From positions 37,149,818 to 37,213,817 of the forward strand of contig ML662442.1 of NCBI GenBank assembly GCA_007570785.1: a stretch of 64,000 nt of DNA, in the 5' to 3' direction. Shown here in pieces: positions 22,562-35,400 of this stretch. The notes beneath the pieces were generated by a model. The model made no database searches. It worked only from the letters and a program-made list of their open reading frames with translations, and was not told the DNA's origin. How positions within the stretch are numbered: the stretch's first letter is position 1; every line of letters begins with the position of its first letter. Position numbers and translations under genes: made by a program. The stretch comes from Antilocapra americana. Taxonomy: Eukaryota; Chordata; Mammalia; Artiodactyla; Antilocapridae.

Positions 22562-22768
22562 TGCTTCCCTGGTGGCTCAGCTGGTAAAGAAATCCACCTG
22601 CAATGCAGGAGATCCAGGTTTGATCCCTGGCTTGGGAAGATTCTCTGGAGAAGGGAATGGTTACCCACTCCAGTATTCTTGCCTGGAGAATTCTATAGAC
22701 AGAGGAGCCTGGCAGGCCACCATCCATAGGGTCATGAAGAGTCAGACTTGACTGAAGTGAGTAAACAC
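22562..22768 (+). mobile_element. Bov-tA SINE
   Basis: Complete Bov-tA in plus orientation: GCTTCCCTGGTGGCTCAGCT, CAATGCAGGAGATCCAGGTT, CCACTCCAGTATTCTTGCC and GACAGAGGAGCCTGGCAGGC. ATGAGGTATACT (22550-22561) and ATGAAGTATACT (about 22769-22780) are a likely target duplication with one mismatch. Confidence 0.93.
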
Positions 22769-23179
22769 ATGAAGTATACTAATTCTAAGTGTCTAGTATG
22801 ATTAGGTTTTAGATGTAGTCATACTCATACCAAGGTTCCTAATTCATGGTCTTGAAGATTAAGAACATTACTGAAAGTTCCCTTTGTACAGCTTAAGATA
22901 CCATTTATTCCAGATTGGTAGTACAGAACATTGACTTCATCACACTATATCTATCTATATATATATCTGAAGCAAGAATGGATGTACTGTTGAGAAAAAA
23001 AATAAAGACAAACTCAAAATAAATCACAAACACACCCACTCACACCCACCTACTTAGGCAGCCTGTTCAATAGTTATTTGCACTAATTTTATGCTTTTTT
23101 TCTAAGACTGTCCTTCATTCCCTTCATAGATAGTTTGAAGTTTGTGATGAATATTCTGACTGTTGCTATGGTTTCCTTG

Positions 23180-23345
23180 CCTCTAGAATTATTATGCTTG
23201 TTGTGGGGGCCAGGGTTTTTTTAAACATGAGTGTTATTTCCATTTGGGTTGGATAATTCTTCGTTGGGGGAGGGAAGGAGGGCCATTGTGTGCCTTGTAG
23301 GATGTTGGGCAGCATCCCTGGCCCTCACCCTGGAGGCCAGGGCCA
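23180..23345. repeat. Old DNA-transposon-like repeat
   Basis: GGTTGGATAATTCTTCGTTG, then TTGTAGGATGTTGGGCAGC and CATCCCTGGCCCTCACCC match the ending of a common hAT-type mammalian repeat. The family name is not certain. Confidence 0.5.
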
Positions 23346-23394
23346 CCACAAAAACAAGACAAACAAAATGCAAAAAACAAACATGCAGAATCAA

Positions 23395-23600
23395 GAGCTG
23401 CTATTTACTGAGAGCTTACTATGTCCTAATACTGTGCATAGATTATTCCTAACTTTCAAACAACACTATAAGGGAGTGCAGTTTTTCCAATTACACAGGT
23501 AAGGAAACTGAGAGGTTAAGTAGCTTATTTAGATTATTCTAATGGTGGAGCAGGAGTTCACATCTCAGCCTGTCAGATCCCAAAGCCCATGCAGGTCCCT
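23395..23600 (+). repeat. Old mammalian interspersed repeat
   Basis: TTTACTGAGAGCTTACTATG then GGTAAGGAAACTGAGAGGTT and CAGGAGTTCACATCTCAGCC have the usual order of an ancient repeat of MIR/L2 age. A related stretch occurs at 6895-7045. Confidence 0.45.
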
Positions 23601-25557
23601 CCACAGGGCTGCTTCAATAGCATTTGACAAATGCAAGGACACATTTTTGCCTCCCAGTTAGTAAATGGGAAGAAAAGTCTACTAATATACCAGGACCAGA
23701 CCTGCAGGTCTGATAGAGTGGGGATCATTTTTGTAGCAAGCAGGTTTAAACATAATTTAAGTTTTAAAATTATTTAAAACTAAATTAAAAACGATTTAAT
23801 TGGTGGACTGAATTAAAATATGTCCACCAAATGACTTACTGAAAAAATATGGGGTCCTAAAAGCTTCTGTGACAATATTTCAGGTTGCCAAAAAGATCTT
23901 GCAAGGCTTGGAAGTGACTCTTGGCCCTGGCTGGTCCCAGTACATGGCTCCTGGATTTTAAGAAGGGCCGAGTCACTTGGAAGAATAACTTGCATTTCCT
24001 TTGTTTCAAATTCTCCTTTGACTTTCAGATATATGAACTCAGATGTGAATATCTGTGACACACATCTCTTAATTAACTGCTACCAGAGTTAATAAATGAA
24101 TCTGAAAATACAAATTTAATAATGCTCTTATCAAATGATTCTGTTTTAGACGAAAGACATATGAGGATGTAAGAGAGTCACAGATCAACCTTTAGGCACG
24201 AAGTCTATGTCACAATCTGAGATTAAAGTCAAGGAAAAACAATTTTCTCGTTCTCCTTTTTCTTAGAATGATTGTATTTTATGTAGTTATAATAGGTTAT
24301 CAATAAATATTTGTAACTATTTAACATGTTCAAATGACGGGAGCCAGGAAGACATAAACAAACTTCTGTTAGACTAAAGGTCCACTAGTCTTTGCATCAG
24401 GCTAGAACAAAAGCAAATTTATGAATTTACAGTGTTTAGTTCAAATCAGTTATTCATATAAGCATTTCTGCTTTGGCTATAAGATTTTATTTATTATAGT
24501 AAATACCATGCAAGATATGTGTTTCCTAAATATAACATGTTTGGATTTTGTAAAACTTGAATTAATACCAGGGAACCAGCCTCATCATCATATTTCTCCA
24601 GATGAAAAATGAAGGCTTCACTAAAACAGATAATTCTATTGCTACTTGACCATACAATGGTACCTACAAGCTCAGTTATAGATAAGTTTATGTTTGCCTT
24701 TAAGCAATAACATAATTATTTTTTGTACTAGCCAATTGCTAGTTCTTTGTGAATTTAGTATTATTTAATTATATGCTAAAGTATGTTCCTGTTTCTCACA
24801 TTTAAAGAGGTATTTGAACTTACCACATGAAATTGTAACCCAAAGATTCGATATATTCTTAAACTGCCTAAATTTAGAAATTATAGAAATTCTTTTATTG
24901 TATTTCTGTCCTTAAGTAAATCAAGCAAGCTAAATATTGTCACACTTTATGTTGAGCACGATACAGGGAAATACAAGTCCTTAACAAATACCTGTTAAAA
25001 CTAATGCTGTGTTAAACTAGCAGCTTCATATTCTTATAAAATATTTTAAGTTTTTCTTAGTGGTTGGTTTTGTGAAATAAGATTGTCTGAAATAGTAAGG
25101 GATTTTTTTTTCCTGCTAAGTTTAAATTCTAATCTAGACTATTTTAACAGAGAAGCTTAGTATGTATATGACACATATGCAATTAATATGTATCAAGGAG
25201 CTAGGTTGATCAATGACTGTGGTCCTGAGTCCCTCAGTGGTTCTCTTCCACTGCAGCTCCTCCCACAAGACCCTTAGACTGCCCCAAGATCAAGCAATTA
25301 ATGCGCAGCACAATAGGCAGTCTCCAGGACCCTGCCCCGTCCCTGTATCTAGCTTCTATTCTGCTTTATGTCCTACATTTCTGATCATTAATATTCTGAC
25401 ATCACCCCTAGGTAGGTATATATCATATAATATCCAAAAGTCCAAGTGAGTTCTATAACATTAGTGAGAAACCACAGTTTTGTATCAATAAAAATAAGGT
25501 ATCTGTACAAGAAAATATTATTTTTCAAGGATTGATGTCAAATCAAACATTGTTCCC

Positions 25558-27190
25558 TCAGTTCAGTTCAGTTCAGTCATTCAGTCGTGTCCGACTCTTT
25601 GCGATCCCATGAACCGCAGCACGCCAGGCCTTCCTGTCCATCACCAACTCCCGAAATCCACCCAAACCCATGTCCATTGAGTTGGTGATGCCATCCAACC
25701 ATCTCATCCTCTTTCGTCCCCTTCTCTTCCTGCCCTCAGTCTTTCCCAGCATCAGGGTCTTTTCAAATAAGCCAGCTCTTCACATCAGGTGGCCAAAGTA
25801 TTGGAGCTTCAGCTTCAACATCAATCCTTCCAATGAACACCCTGGCATGCTGCGGTTCATGGGGTCACAAAGAGTCGGACACGACAGAGCAACTGAACTG
25901 ATACTGATAACTGATACTCATCTCCTTTAGGATGGACTGGTTGGATCTCCTTGCAGTCCAAGGAACTCTCAAGAGTCTTCTCCAACACCACAATTCAGAA
26001 GCATCAATTCTTTGCACTCAGGTTTCTTTATAGTCCAACTCTCACATCCATACATGACTACTGGAAAAGCCATAGCCTTAACTAGATGGACCTTTGTTGG
26101 CAAAGTAATTTATCTGCTTTTCAATATGCTATCTAAGTTGGTCATAACTTTCCTTCCAAGGAGCAAGCGTCTTTTAATTTCATGGTTGCAGTCACCATCT
26201 GCAGTGATTTTGGAGCCCCAAAAATAAAGTCTGACACTGTTTCCACTGTTTCCCCATCTATTTCCCATGAAGTGATGAGACCAGATGCCATGATCTTAGT
26301 TTTCTGAATGTTGAGCTTTAAGCCAACTTTTTCACTCTCCTCTTTCACTTTCATCAAGAGGCTTTTTAGTTCCTCTTCACTTTCTGCCATAAGGGTGGTG
26401 TCATCTGCATATCTGAGGTTATTGATATTTCTCCCGGCAGTCTTGATTCCAGCTTGTGCTTGCTCCAGCCCAGCATTTCTCATGATGTACTCTGCATATA
26501 AGTTGAATAAGCAGGGTTGACAATATCCAGCTTTGACATACTCCTTTTCCTATTTGGAACCAGTCTGTTGTTCCATGTCCAGTTCTAACTGTTGCTTCCT
26601 GACCTGCATATAGGTTTCTCAAGAGACAGGTCAGATGGTCTGGCATTCCCATCTTAAGAGTTTTCCAGTTTATTGTGATCCACACAGTCAAAGGCTTTGG
26701 TATAGTCAATAAAGCAGAAATAGATGTTTTTCTGGAACGCTCTTGCTTTTTCGATGATCCAGCGGATGATGGCAATTTGATCTCTGGTTCCTCTGCCTTT
26801 TCTAAAACCATCTTGAACATCTGGAAGTTCATGGTTCATGTATTGCTGAGGCCTGGCTTGGAGAATTTTGAGCATTACTTTACTAGCATGTGAGATGAGT
26901 GCAATTGTGTGGTAGTTTGAGCATTCTTTGGCATTGCCTTTCTTTGGGATTGGAATGAAAACTGACCTTTTCCAGTCCTGTGGCCATTGCTGAGTTTTCC
27001 AAATTTGCTGGCATATTGAGTGCAGCACTTTCACAGCATCATCTTTCAGGATTTGAAATAGCTCAACTGGAATTCCATCACCTCCACTAGCTTTGTTTAT
27101 AGTGACGCTTTCTAAGGCCCACTTGACTTCACATTCCAGGATATCTGGCTGTAGGTGAGTGATCACACCATTGTGATTATCTGGGTTGAA
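25558..27190 (-). mobile_element. BovB LINE, 1.6 kb, with inverted internal segment
   Basis: Minus-orientation BovB. Its 3' end is at 25558 (tandem TTCAG repeats). Reverse transcriptase pieces on the minus strand are at 26654-27166 (KRSVFIPIPKKGN, FIDYTKAFDCVDHNKL with the YTKAFD motif) and 26142-26483 (YADDTTLMAES, the catalytic YADD motif). The frame is broken between them. Between 25838 and 25915 about 20 bp of expected BovB sequence is replaced by roughly 75 bp of plus-strand BovB 3' end. No clear target duplication was found. 5'-truncated and inactive. Confidence 0.93.
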
Positions 27191-28034
27191 GAAAGCTATT
27201 TCACATAAGATTTTTCAGTGTAATTGTTTCATCATTATCTGTTTTTCTGATATTAAAAGTATTTTTGGAATTTAGATGAATCAATATCTCTCATTTTTGT
27301 TAATTTAAGACACAAGTCCTTTTCTTGACATGGTTGTTTATTACCCTACTTGCAGTAGTCCTCATTCCTGATTAAAGATGCTAACCTGAAGGTCTTTCTT
27401 GACCTTGGGGACTTGAGAGGTATATAATACTTGAATCAAATAAATACAATAATTATTAAAGGCTCAATTATTGTTGGAAGTTACCTAGGATACTAAACCT
27501 CAGTCTTCCTTTCTCATTCCTCATTGTCTTTTGTTTTTTTTTTAAAAAAAAACAATTCCCAGAGAACAACTTTTAAGAGTCAGTGTATTAGGTCACAACT
27601 CAAAGTACCATGGAGAATATTTTTTAGTTTATGAGAGAAAGAATTTATGATGATGTTAGGCTACTTGTGTCAAGGACAGGGGCTGGCATTCCTATAAAAG
27701 TGATTAAAACCACAGTGGTTTTTTAGGACAAAAAAATATTAAGGTAGTTTTTCATAGTAAAAAGGAGAGAGAGCATATTATGTTCTCCAGGCTATCTGAC
27801 TGAAGTCAGAAAAGTCCTTCCCGGCAGTTACCATTTGGTCTAACTCTAGTGGAAGAGGCTGTTAGAATGTCTTTAGTTACAGGTTCTGTTTTACTAAAGG
27901 ATGAAATAAACACAGTCTATTAACTACCTCAGAGAAAGCAAGCTGGAAGCCACAAAAATCATGACACAAATATGAGAATTTCAAAATACACAATTAAGTG
28001 GCAGTATGTAGAGGAGACAGGATAGCAGGAGGAA

Positions 28035-28180
28035 GGGAGAAAGATTCTGATACTGCTGCTAACTAGCTGTGTGATACCAAGCAATTCATCACCCTTATTG
28101 GCCTATTTTCTTATCTAGGTTGGAATATTTGATTTCTAAGGTTTCTTCTAGTTTAAGAATCTCATTATTCTAAGATTTTT
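28035..28180 (+). repeat. MIR SINE remnant
   Basis: CTGCTAACTAGCTGTGTGAT, then CCAAGCAATTCATCACCC and CCTATTTTCTTATCTAGGTT is the MIR core. Confidence 0.65.
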
Positions 28181-28559
28181 GTGATTAGAGAAGGCTTAGA
28201 TGGTGGTTAGGTAATTTCTTGATTTATGTGCTATAAAAGGGAAGTCTTAGGATAAATTCAAGAGAATCCAAATGATATGTTTATTCACAAGAAAAGGCCC
28301 AGATTAAAGATGAATCCGTTATGATGGTTCTCCAGTCATCAAGTGAAGTACCCTTAGGTAAAGTACATTTTTAGGTAACACACTTAAGCTCCCAAGGTTC
28401 TAAAGACCAGAATGTTTCAGACTTCACTTGCTTATACTTCTGCTTTTTAAGAATGTTCTAACAAAGTGGCAATATCCAAAGACACTAGATTAAGGATGTA
28501 TATTCATGGTGATCTTTCCATGTATATGTGTGAATATATATGTATGCATGTGTACATAC

Positions 28560-28576
28560 ATGCACACACACACACA
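28560..28576. repeat. CA microsatellite
   Basis: Short (CA)n run inside a TG/TA-rich stretch (28520-28590). Confidence 0.8.
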
Positions 28577-30154
28577 CGTTTATGTATATAAATGAATGCC
28601 CAAGAAAGGAAAAAACCTTCAGACACAGTAAGTTGAGAGGGACCCTAGAACCTGAGAGGTAGCAGGAACCTACACTGCAGTGGTCTTAAGAGTTCAGTAT
28701 ACCAGTGAGGGGCCGGGGGCCTAGAGCATTAGAGATAAGGCTTGTTGTTTGGCGGGACAGGATTGGAACGGATACCTGTAGCAGCAGGACCTTAGCAGGG
28801 TGACAATATCAGTGGAAGAGGGTTCTAATAAAGGACCTCTATCCCCCTTCTTCCAAGCACAAGGAAGTCTACCCTTTCTATAGCTCTGTAGAAAATCAAA
28901 GTTTGTTGTAAGAATTTGAAACCTTCAGTCTGTTTAATAAATTGAATTTATAATCACATGATTTGGAAATCCATAAGCTGAAAATTTTAGATAAAAAACT
29001 GGTTCTAGGGGGTGAAGCCTCAGAGCAATCTTTTGCTAGTTCATTCATTTTATTTACCCATTGATCAAATAAATATTTGATAATATGAATCTTGAGCCAA
29101 GTGCTATGATGGAATCTTCTTTCCACTGGCTCTTCTCTTCTTCTTAGGTCCCCTTAGTATTTGCCTTGTTTATACTGTATTTTCACCAGTAATTTCATGA
29201 TCCATTAACAAAGAATGCTGCCAATTAAATTATGACACATCATTGATTTTAAGATATAGCCCTATTTCAGAGATGACAAAAATGAGAAAAACATGCATTG
29301 TTAATGAAAAATAGCATCAGTGTTCCCTAGGTTTCTTTGAGACCCAAAGTTAATACTGCTGATGGATAGTTTGACCTGGATGGCACTTCATGCTTCCCTC
29401 TTCCATACCTGAATTCATTATGTTCTCTAATCATCCACTACTTTCTTCTGAATTCTGTATCTCAGTAAGGGGCACCATCTCCAGGTAGTTCTCAGTCCAC
29501 ATTCTGAGAAACAGTATTTTTCAAGTAGAGTCTCTATTATTGTTGCTAGTGTTGCAATTCTTAACAGCTACCTACCATTCAAGGGTTTGCTATTTCACTG
29601 TCCATGTTTTCTTCCAGGTAATTAATAGCTAAGACCATCAACCAGCCTCACAATGCATCCTCAGAAATCACTCTATACTTTCATACTCAGAGAAGTACCT
29701 GTTTGATACTACTCCCTGTTCCTTATCTTAAAACTGGCTCCTTATTAAGGACAAAATATTCCCAGCTTGTGCTTCACTATGTAAATATTCATTAAGCTTT
29801 TTACCAAAGCATCATTACTATCCTGAACTTTTAGGAAGGAAATCTGTCCTGGGTGTGACAAAAGGGTTGCACTTTTGTGAGGGAAAAAGAGCCAGATGGT
29901 AACCACTTATTTCCAGTCACAATATGATCTTGAAATTTTTAATGCTGGAAAAGAACCCCACACATTTGTGTACGCTAAAATAGGTGCAATCAAGACTCAG
30001 TGGCACCAACTGAATAAATATGGACTATGTTAAAACTTATTCTGTGTACTCTGAGGGCACTCTCTTGTATTTTTGTCATTTATTCAGGATAAGCCCACTA
30101 ATATACTATACTCAGCTTTAAAGCATCATTTCTCCCCAGAAAAACGAAAGTGTA

Positions 30155-30436
30155 AGTGAAAGTTGCAACCCCAAGGAGCCCATGGAATTCTCTAGGCCAG
30201 AATACTGGAGTGGGTAGCCTTTCTCTTCTCCAGGGGATCTTTCCAACCCAGGGATCAAACCCAGGTCTCCCACATTGCAGGTGGATTCTTTACCAGCTGA
30301 GCTACCAGCGAAGCCCAAGAATACTAGAGTGGGTAGCCTTTTCTTTCTCCAGTGGATCTTCCTGACCCAGGAATTGAACCAGGGTCTCCTACATTGCAGG
30401 CAGATTCTTTACCAACTGAGCTATCAGGGAAGCCCG
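30155..30436 (-). mobile_element. Bov-tA SINE with tandem second partial unit
   Basis: Minus orientation. One Bov-tA runs from about 30155 to 30316, ending GAGCTACCAGCGAAGCCC. A second copy of its promoter-side 118 bp follows directly at 30318-30436, both starting AGAATACT(G/A)GAGTGGGTAG and ending near AAGCCC. The copies differ at many positions, so the duplication or second insertion is not recent. It lies about 100 bp beyond the CDC40 polyadenylation signal. Confidence 0.88.
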
Positions 30437-30529
30437 GAAAAATGACCCATTTAAAATCTGCAAATGGTTCAATCTGGTATCTCAGAGTTGAGACTTAAAA
30501 GGAGACTAAGGACAAAAATTTTGGTAACA

Positions 30530-32308
30530 TTTTCTACAAAAATGCTTTATTTAAAAATACCATCTTTTTTAAAAAAGAGACAACTTTTATATACAGTTCC
30601 TTAGTTTAGAAACAGTTAAAAACACAATAAAATAAACCCAGATTTAGAAGTTATGATTTGTAACATACATAATACTGGTCCTGAACAAGATAGTTCAAAT
30701 GTATGATTAATTCTTTGTCCCATCACATTTCAGTAATTCACATTTGTTAAAACCAGTGGTTGGGACTGCAGAAAAGCTCCTGATTGAACTTTTTCCTCTT
30801 CAGGAAATGGCAGCCACCCTTCCCAGCAGATCAAGAAACAGAAATGGCAGCAGCAAGGCAGTATATTATTTCTTTGAGTGCTGTGTCCAAAATACACCTC
30901 TGCCACTTTTATTCTTTTTATTTTCTTATTTGAAATTTATATGTGGCTATAGCACCTGGTCATCTATACCAGGTCTTTTTAAATTTTAATGCTTAAAAAT
31001 GGAAGTTCAAGGGCTTGGAGCATGACTGTTCTTGGTAGCACAGGACTCAGAGCTAATGGTCCTAGGATATCAACACTCAACAAGATTCTGGTCTCCAACT
31101 CAGCAGTCTGAGCAAGCTATGAGCCAATCTTTTATAGCATAGCACTGAAATATTTCACATATTCAAATATCTGACATAGATTTGTAAAAAAGAAAAAAAA
31201 AGGAGAAATGGCTTGTCAAACTTAAGTGCTATTAGCTACTATATTTAAGAAGCTATCTTTATTTCATAATCTGAAGTTAAAAAAAATTTTTTTAAACCAA
31301 TCACAGTCCCTGCTTCTCAAATTAGGAACCCTAGCCATCTTCCCAAAGTGGCAATTTTACCCAAAGATTTGGAAAGAAGTTTAACATTTTTCTAATCTTA
31401 AAAAGTTCTATTAAATATATTTCATAAGCAAAATCAGATTAATTTTAAAGATAAAACATACAGCTTCAAAGAAATTACAAGCTGATATTTTGAACTATGT
31501 TCTCATATCCAATCTTCTACAAGGAGTATTTCAATAGTAACATCTGTGAAACAGTGACCTAGGAGACCCTGATTTCTGAAAGTGTAGCCAGGTCCTTACT
31601 GGACAGTAAATACAAATACAATTCAAAGTCTTGATTCATTCTCTTGAGTTCCATTTTCAAAACCAATGTGATTCTCTGATTATATATAGTCCTGTCTATA
31701 CTGATCAAGAAGAAAGCCAAGGAAAGAACTCTGGACTGATTTTTATTTTACACTGTTTAACAATTAGAGGAATGCTACAGTCAGAGAAGATTGCTGGCTT
31801 ACAACTAAACAGACACAAGTAATAAAAAAATAGAGGAACTCCTGAATCCAAAAGATTAGAATTGACCCATGGAAAATAATGAGAACAGTAACTGTGGGTG
31901 GTTTTTATCCTTCTTTCAGATTCACATTAAATCATATCATCCCTGTTCTTTCCTTTCTGTTGAAGAGGTAATCCACTAGGGGTTCCTTCTCAGCTCCAAA
32001 AAGATCCTTTTAGTACATCATAGGGGTAAACCTAAACCTCCTGCCAGCAATAACCACTTGTGGAATATAAAGTCAATGGTCATTCTCTGTATAAATAATA
32101 TCTGTAAAGAACAAAACGAAGCTGCTAATGAAATTATATGAGCCAAATTTACAAAGTTTTTTTTTAAACAATGGTTCAACTTCATAAGGCCATGTAAGAA
32201 AATCATAACCTGTAAATCAAGTTGTCATCCAACACCTTTAATAATTAAATATAGTTAAATATGATATTGGATCAAAAATGATCCTAGATAGTTTAAGGAT
32301 TAATCCCA
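30530..32308 (-). other. CDC40: CDC40 3' UTR
   Basis: About 1.8 kb from the stop codon to the AATAAA near 30546. It contains no recognised SINE or LINE, unlike its surroundings, as expected for a retained 3' UTR. The exact 3' end is inferred, not shown. Confidence 0.65.
30546..30551 (-). terminator. CDC40: CDC40 polyadenylation signal
   Basis: TTTATT on the plus strand is AATAAA on the gene's strand, followed by a T/G-rich stretch. This fits the distal poly(A) site of CDC40 and a 3' UTR of about 1.75 kb. Other AATAAA hexamers on the same strand (complements at 30908-30913 and 30917-30922) could be proximal sites. Confidence 0.6.
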
Positions 32309-32486
32309 TTAATCCCACAATTTAATGAGACCATCCCAACCACAAGTTATGACTTTAGATGTTTCATGAGGATGCCACACTGCACCTATACACACTTTAT
32401 CGTGAGCTTTAAATCTACTGTAGAGTTTTGTGGTCTTCCAGTCCCAGATGTTTAACTTTCCATTTCCATCTCCTGAAATCACATAG
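32309..32486 (-). CDS. CDC40: CDC40 exon 15 with stop
   Basis: 178 bp, residues 521-579 plus TAA (complement of 32309-32311): [58 protein letters not shown]. Last propeller blade. Acceptor CTCATTACAG. Confidence 0.97.
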
Positions 32487-35400
32487 CTGTAATGAGAAGA
32501 AAAATAAATTCAAATAATTCAAGCACCTTAAAATGGTAAACAAGATGAGGAACAGAGAAAGAGTTTATATTTCTTACTCTAACATAAAAAAATCAATGTG
32601 ACTGTATAATACTTGAATAATAAGGTAGTGTATAAAGCAGCCTATAATTTAATCTTCTATCAAAAAACCTCCCCATTGAGTGACCAATCTAAGAGAAAAA
32701 TTACTTTCAACTTGGAAAATTGGGAGACCCATGGGCCACAGTGAATGCAGTATCACAATGACTCTCTAAGACAGTCAGAAACAGTGTAAGGGGGTCAATT
32801 TCACACATATGTAGACCCAATTCAACTGTAGTAGACTCTACCATCTTTGTAATTATTTTTGGCTCTAAAAGTTTCTGAATATGTCCAAGACTCATTCAGA
32901 GGTAGGAGTCTAAGTGCCAATTACCAGGCTAAACATACAAGGTTTATAGGAATTTCTGAATTAGTGATACCCATATATTTTAGCTAATAACAGTGGAATG
33001 AATACAGAGTTTCACTCTTAGAAAGGCTCTAGGCTTCAAAAATCTAGTGTGACTGAGAAACATTCAGAGGCTGGATTTGAGGTTTTAGCACAGAAAAGCT
33101 GTAGTGAAGTTGTTAATGTCAACCCCACAATACAGGATTAACTCCTCTGGTGCTCATTAAATCACAGCAATAGTGTTTATAGTCCTCTCAGCCTTGATTA
33201 GAAAAGCAGAAAGAAAGAAAGACATTGCCACAGGACAGGGACTCATTATGTGCTTAAAGGGCACAGAACTAACAATGTAGAGAGATATGCTGAAGAACTG
33301 AAAAAAAAAAAGGCAGCAAATTTAACTGTCTTAATTTGTTCTTGTCTTTTATCTGGCATTTAGACAATCTGAACAATTCTCATACAATTACATATATAAA
33401 AGTGATTTGTACAGTGCTGCTTTTTGTATAGTAGTAGTTTATATCATCATATATGACTATGGGAATAAATGAGAAAGTTTAAACTTACCTCATGTCTGGT
33501 GAAAAGTCTACTTGACAAGCATAGCCTGCTACCATATGGCCCTTAAAAATTTTCTTCTTATTCAATCTAAATCTGTTCTGTGCTCCAAAAATTAAGATTT
33601 GGTTGTCCATTGATTGGCATGCTAGCCATTTTCCTGTAAATTCAATAAATGAGACATTTTACAGGAAGACTGAAAATTTTAAAAGACTTTTATTTAAGTA
33701 GGTTCAGTCATTAATATTATTTTGTTCCCAACTACTAGGAAAATAAATTTACCATACTGCTTGTGAACTGTTACAGATTTGCTGAAAGTGAGAAATATTT
33801 GTATTTTATAGAGTAAGGGATTTTGCTCATAAACTCTTGTATCATTTAGCATTTTTCCTATAAAAGCTTTCTTCTGTTTAAATAAGATATACAAAAACTC
33901 CCTGAGTTTAGCATTAATAAAACAAAACTAGATTTTAAGAAATGAAATGAATTTGTAATAAATATAAATCATAGAACCATGGAGAGAAAAGGACTAACTA
34001 CAGAAAGAGGAAAGATGAACTCCAGGTGAGAAAACCTAGGATTATTAAATAAAACTGTACAAAGATATGATCAAAAAAAATCTTTAGTAACTTTAGTAAA
34101 AAAAAAATCAGTAAAACAATTTTAGTAATTTTAGTAATGCTGTAGTAACACAATGGTTTTTAAAAATTTTTATTGAAGTAATAGTTGATTTACAATGTAG
34201 CATTTAATTTCTGCTATATAGCAAAGTGACTGATATACATATAATCTTTTCCATTATGGTTTATCAAAGATATTGAATATAGTTCCCTGTGCTATACAGA
34301 GGACCTTATTGTTTATCCATTCAATATATAATAGTTTGTATCTGCTAATCCCAAACTCTCACACCCTCCCCCTATGCCCCTTGGCAACCACAAGTATATT
34401 CCCTATACCTGAAAATATGTTTTTGTTTTATATATATATATATATATTCATTTGTGTTCTATTTTAGACTTCACATATGTGTGATATCATATAGTATTAG
34501 TCTCTCTCTTTCTGACCTACTCCACTTAGTATGATAATCTCTGTTGTTATTTAGTCACTAAGTCATGCCTGACTCTTTGTGAGACCCCATGAACAGTAGC
34601 CCACTAGGCTAGTCTGTCCATGGGATTTCCCAGGCAAGAATACTGAAGTGGGTTGCCATTTCCTTCTCGAGGGGTTCTTTCTGACAGAGTCTGAACTTGC
34701 ATTGAGCCACCAAGGAAGCCCATGATAATCTGTACATCCATCCATTCTGTGCAATAGCATTATTTCATTCCTTTTTATGGCTGAGTAGTATTCCATTATA
34801 TATATGTACCACATCTTCTTTATCCATTCATCTATCAATGGACATTTAGGCTGTTTCCATGCCTTGGGTATTGTGCAGCCATGAACACAGGGGTGCATGA
34901 ATCTTTTCAAAATTCAGTTTTGTCTGGGTATATGACCAGGAGTGGGACTGCTGAATCATATAGAAACTCTTATTTTTAGTTTTTTGAGGAAACTTCATAC
35001 TGTTTTCCATAGTGGCTGTACCAATTTACATTCCCACTAATAGTGTAAGAGTCCCCTTTCCTCCATACCCTCTCTAGCATTTATTTACAGACTTTTTAAT
35101 GCCATTCATTCTGATTGGTATGAGGTAGTACCCCACTGTAGTTTTTGACTTGCACTGCTCAAATAGTTGGTGATGCAGAGCATTTTCTAATGTGCCTATT
35201 GGTCATCTGTATGTCTTGTTTGGAAAAATGTCTATTTAGGTCTTCTGCCTATTTTTTGATTTGGGCCACATTGCTTTTATCTACCCAGGATTCACCAAAA
35301 CCAGTAGAGTCTAAACTGCAGTATCTTTGCTTCCTATATATTATAGACATGATAAAGGATGACCCTAACAATGTTCACAGTCAGACTAGGTAAGTGGCCT

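Larger units (their letters stand above)
21931..30540. other. Intergenic region between METTL24 and CDC40
   Basis: Convergent intergenic DNA. Recognised contents are a Bov-tA at 22562, a DNA-transposon-like piece at 23180, a BovB at 25558, a MIR at 28035, a CA microsatellite near 28560 and SINE pieces at 30155. I see no gene. The stretches 23640-25550, 27200-28030 and 28620-30150 hold nothing recognisable. Confidence 0.7.

Noticed and set aside
26654..27166. 170-codon frame with the YTKAFD motif
   Set aside because: Fragment of BovB reverse transcriptase, already covered by the BovB annotation.
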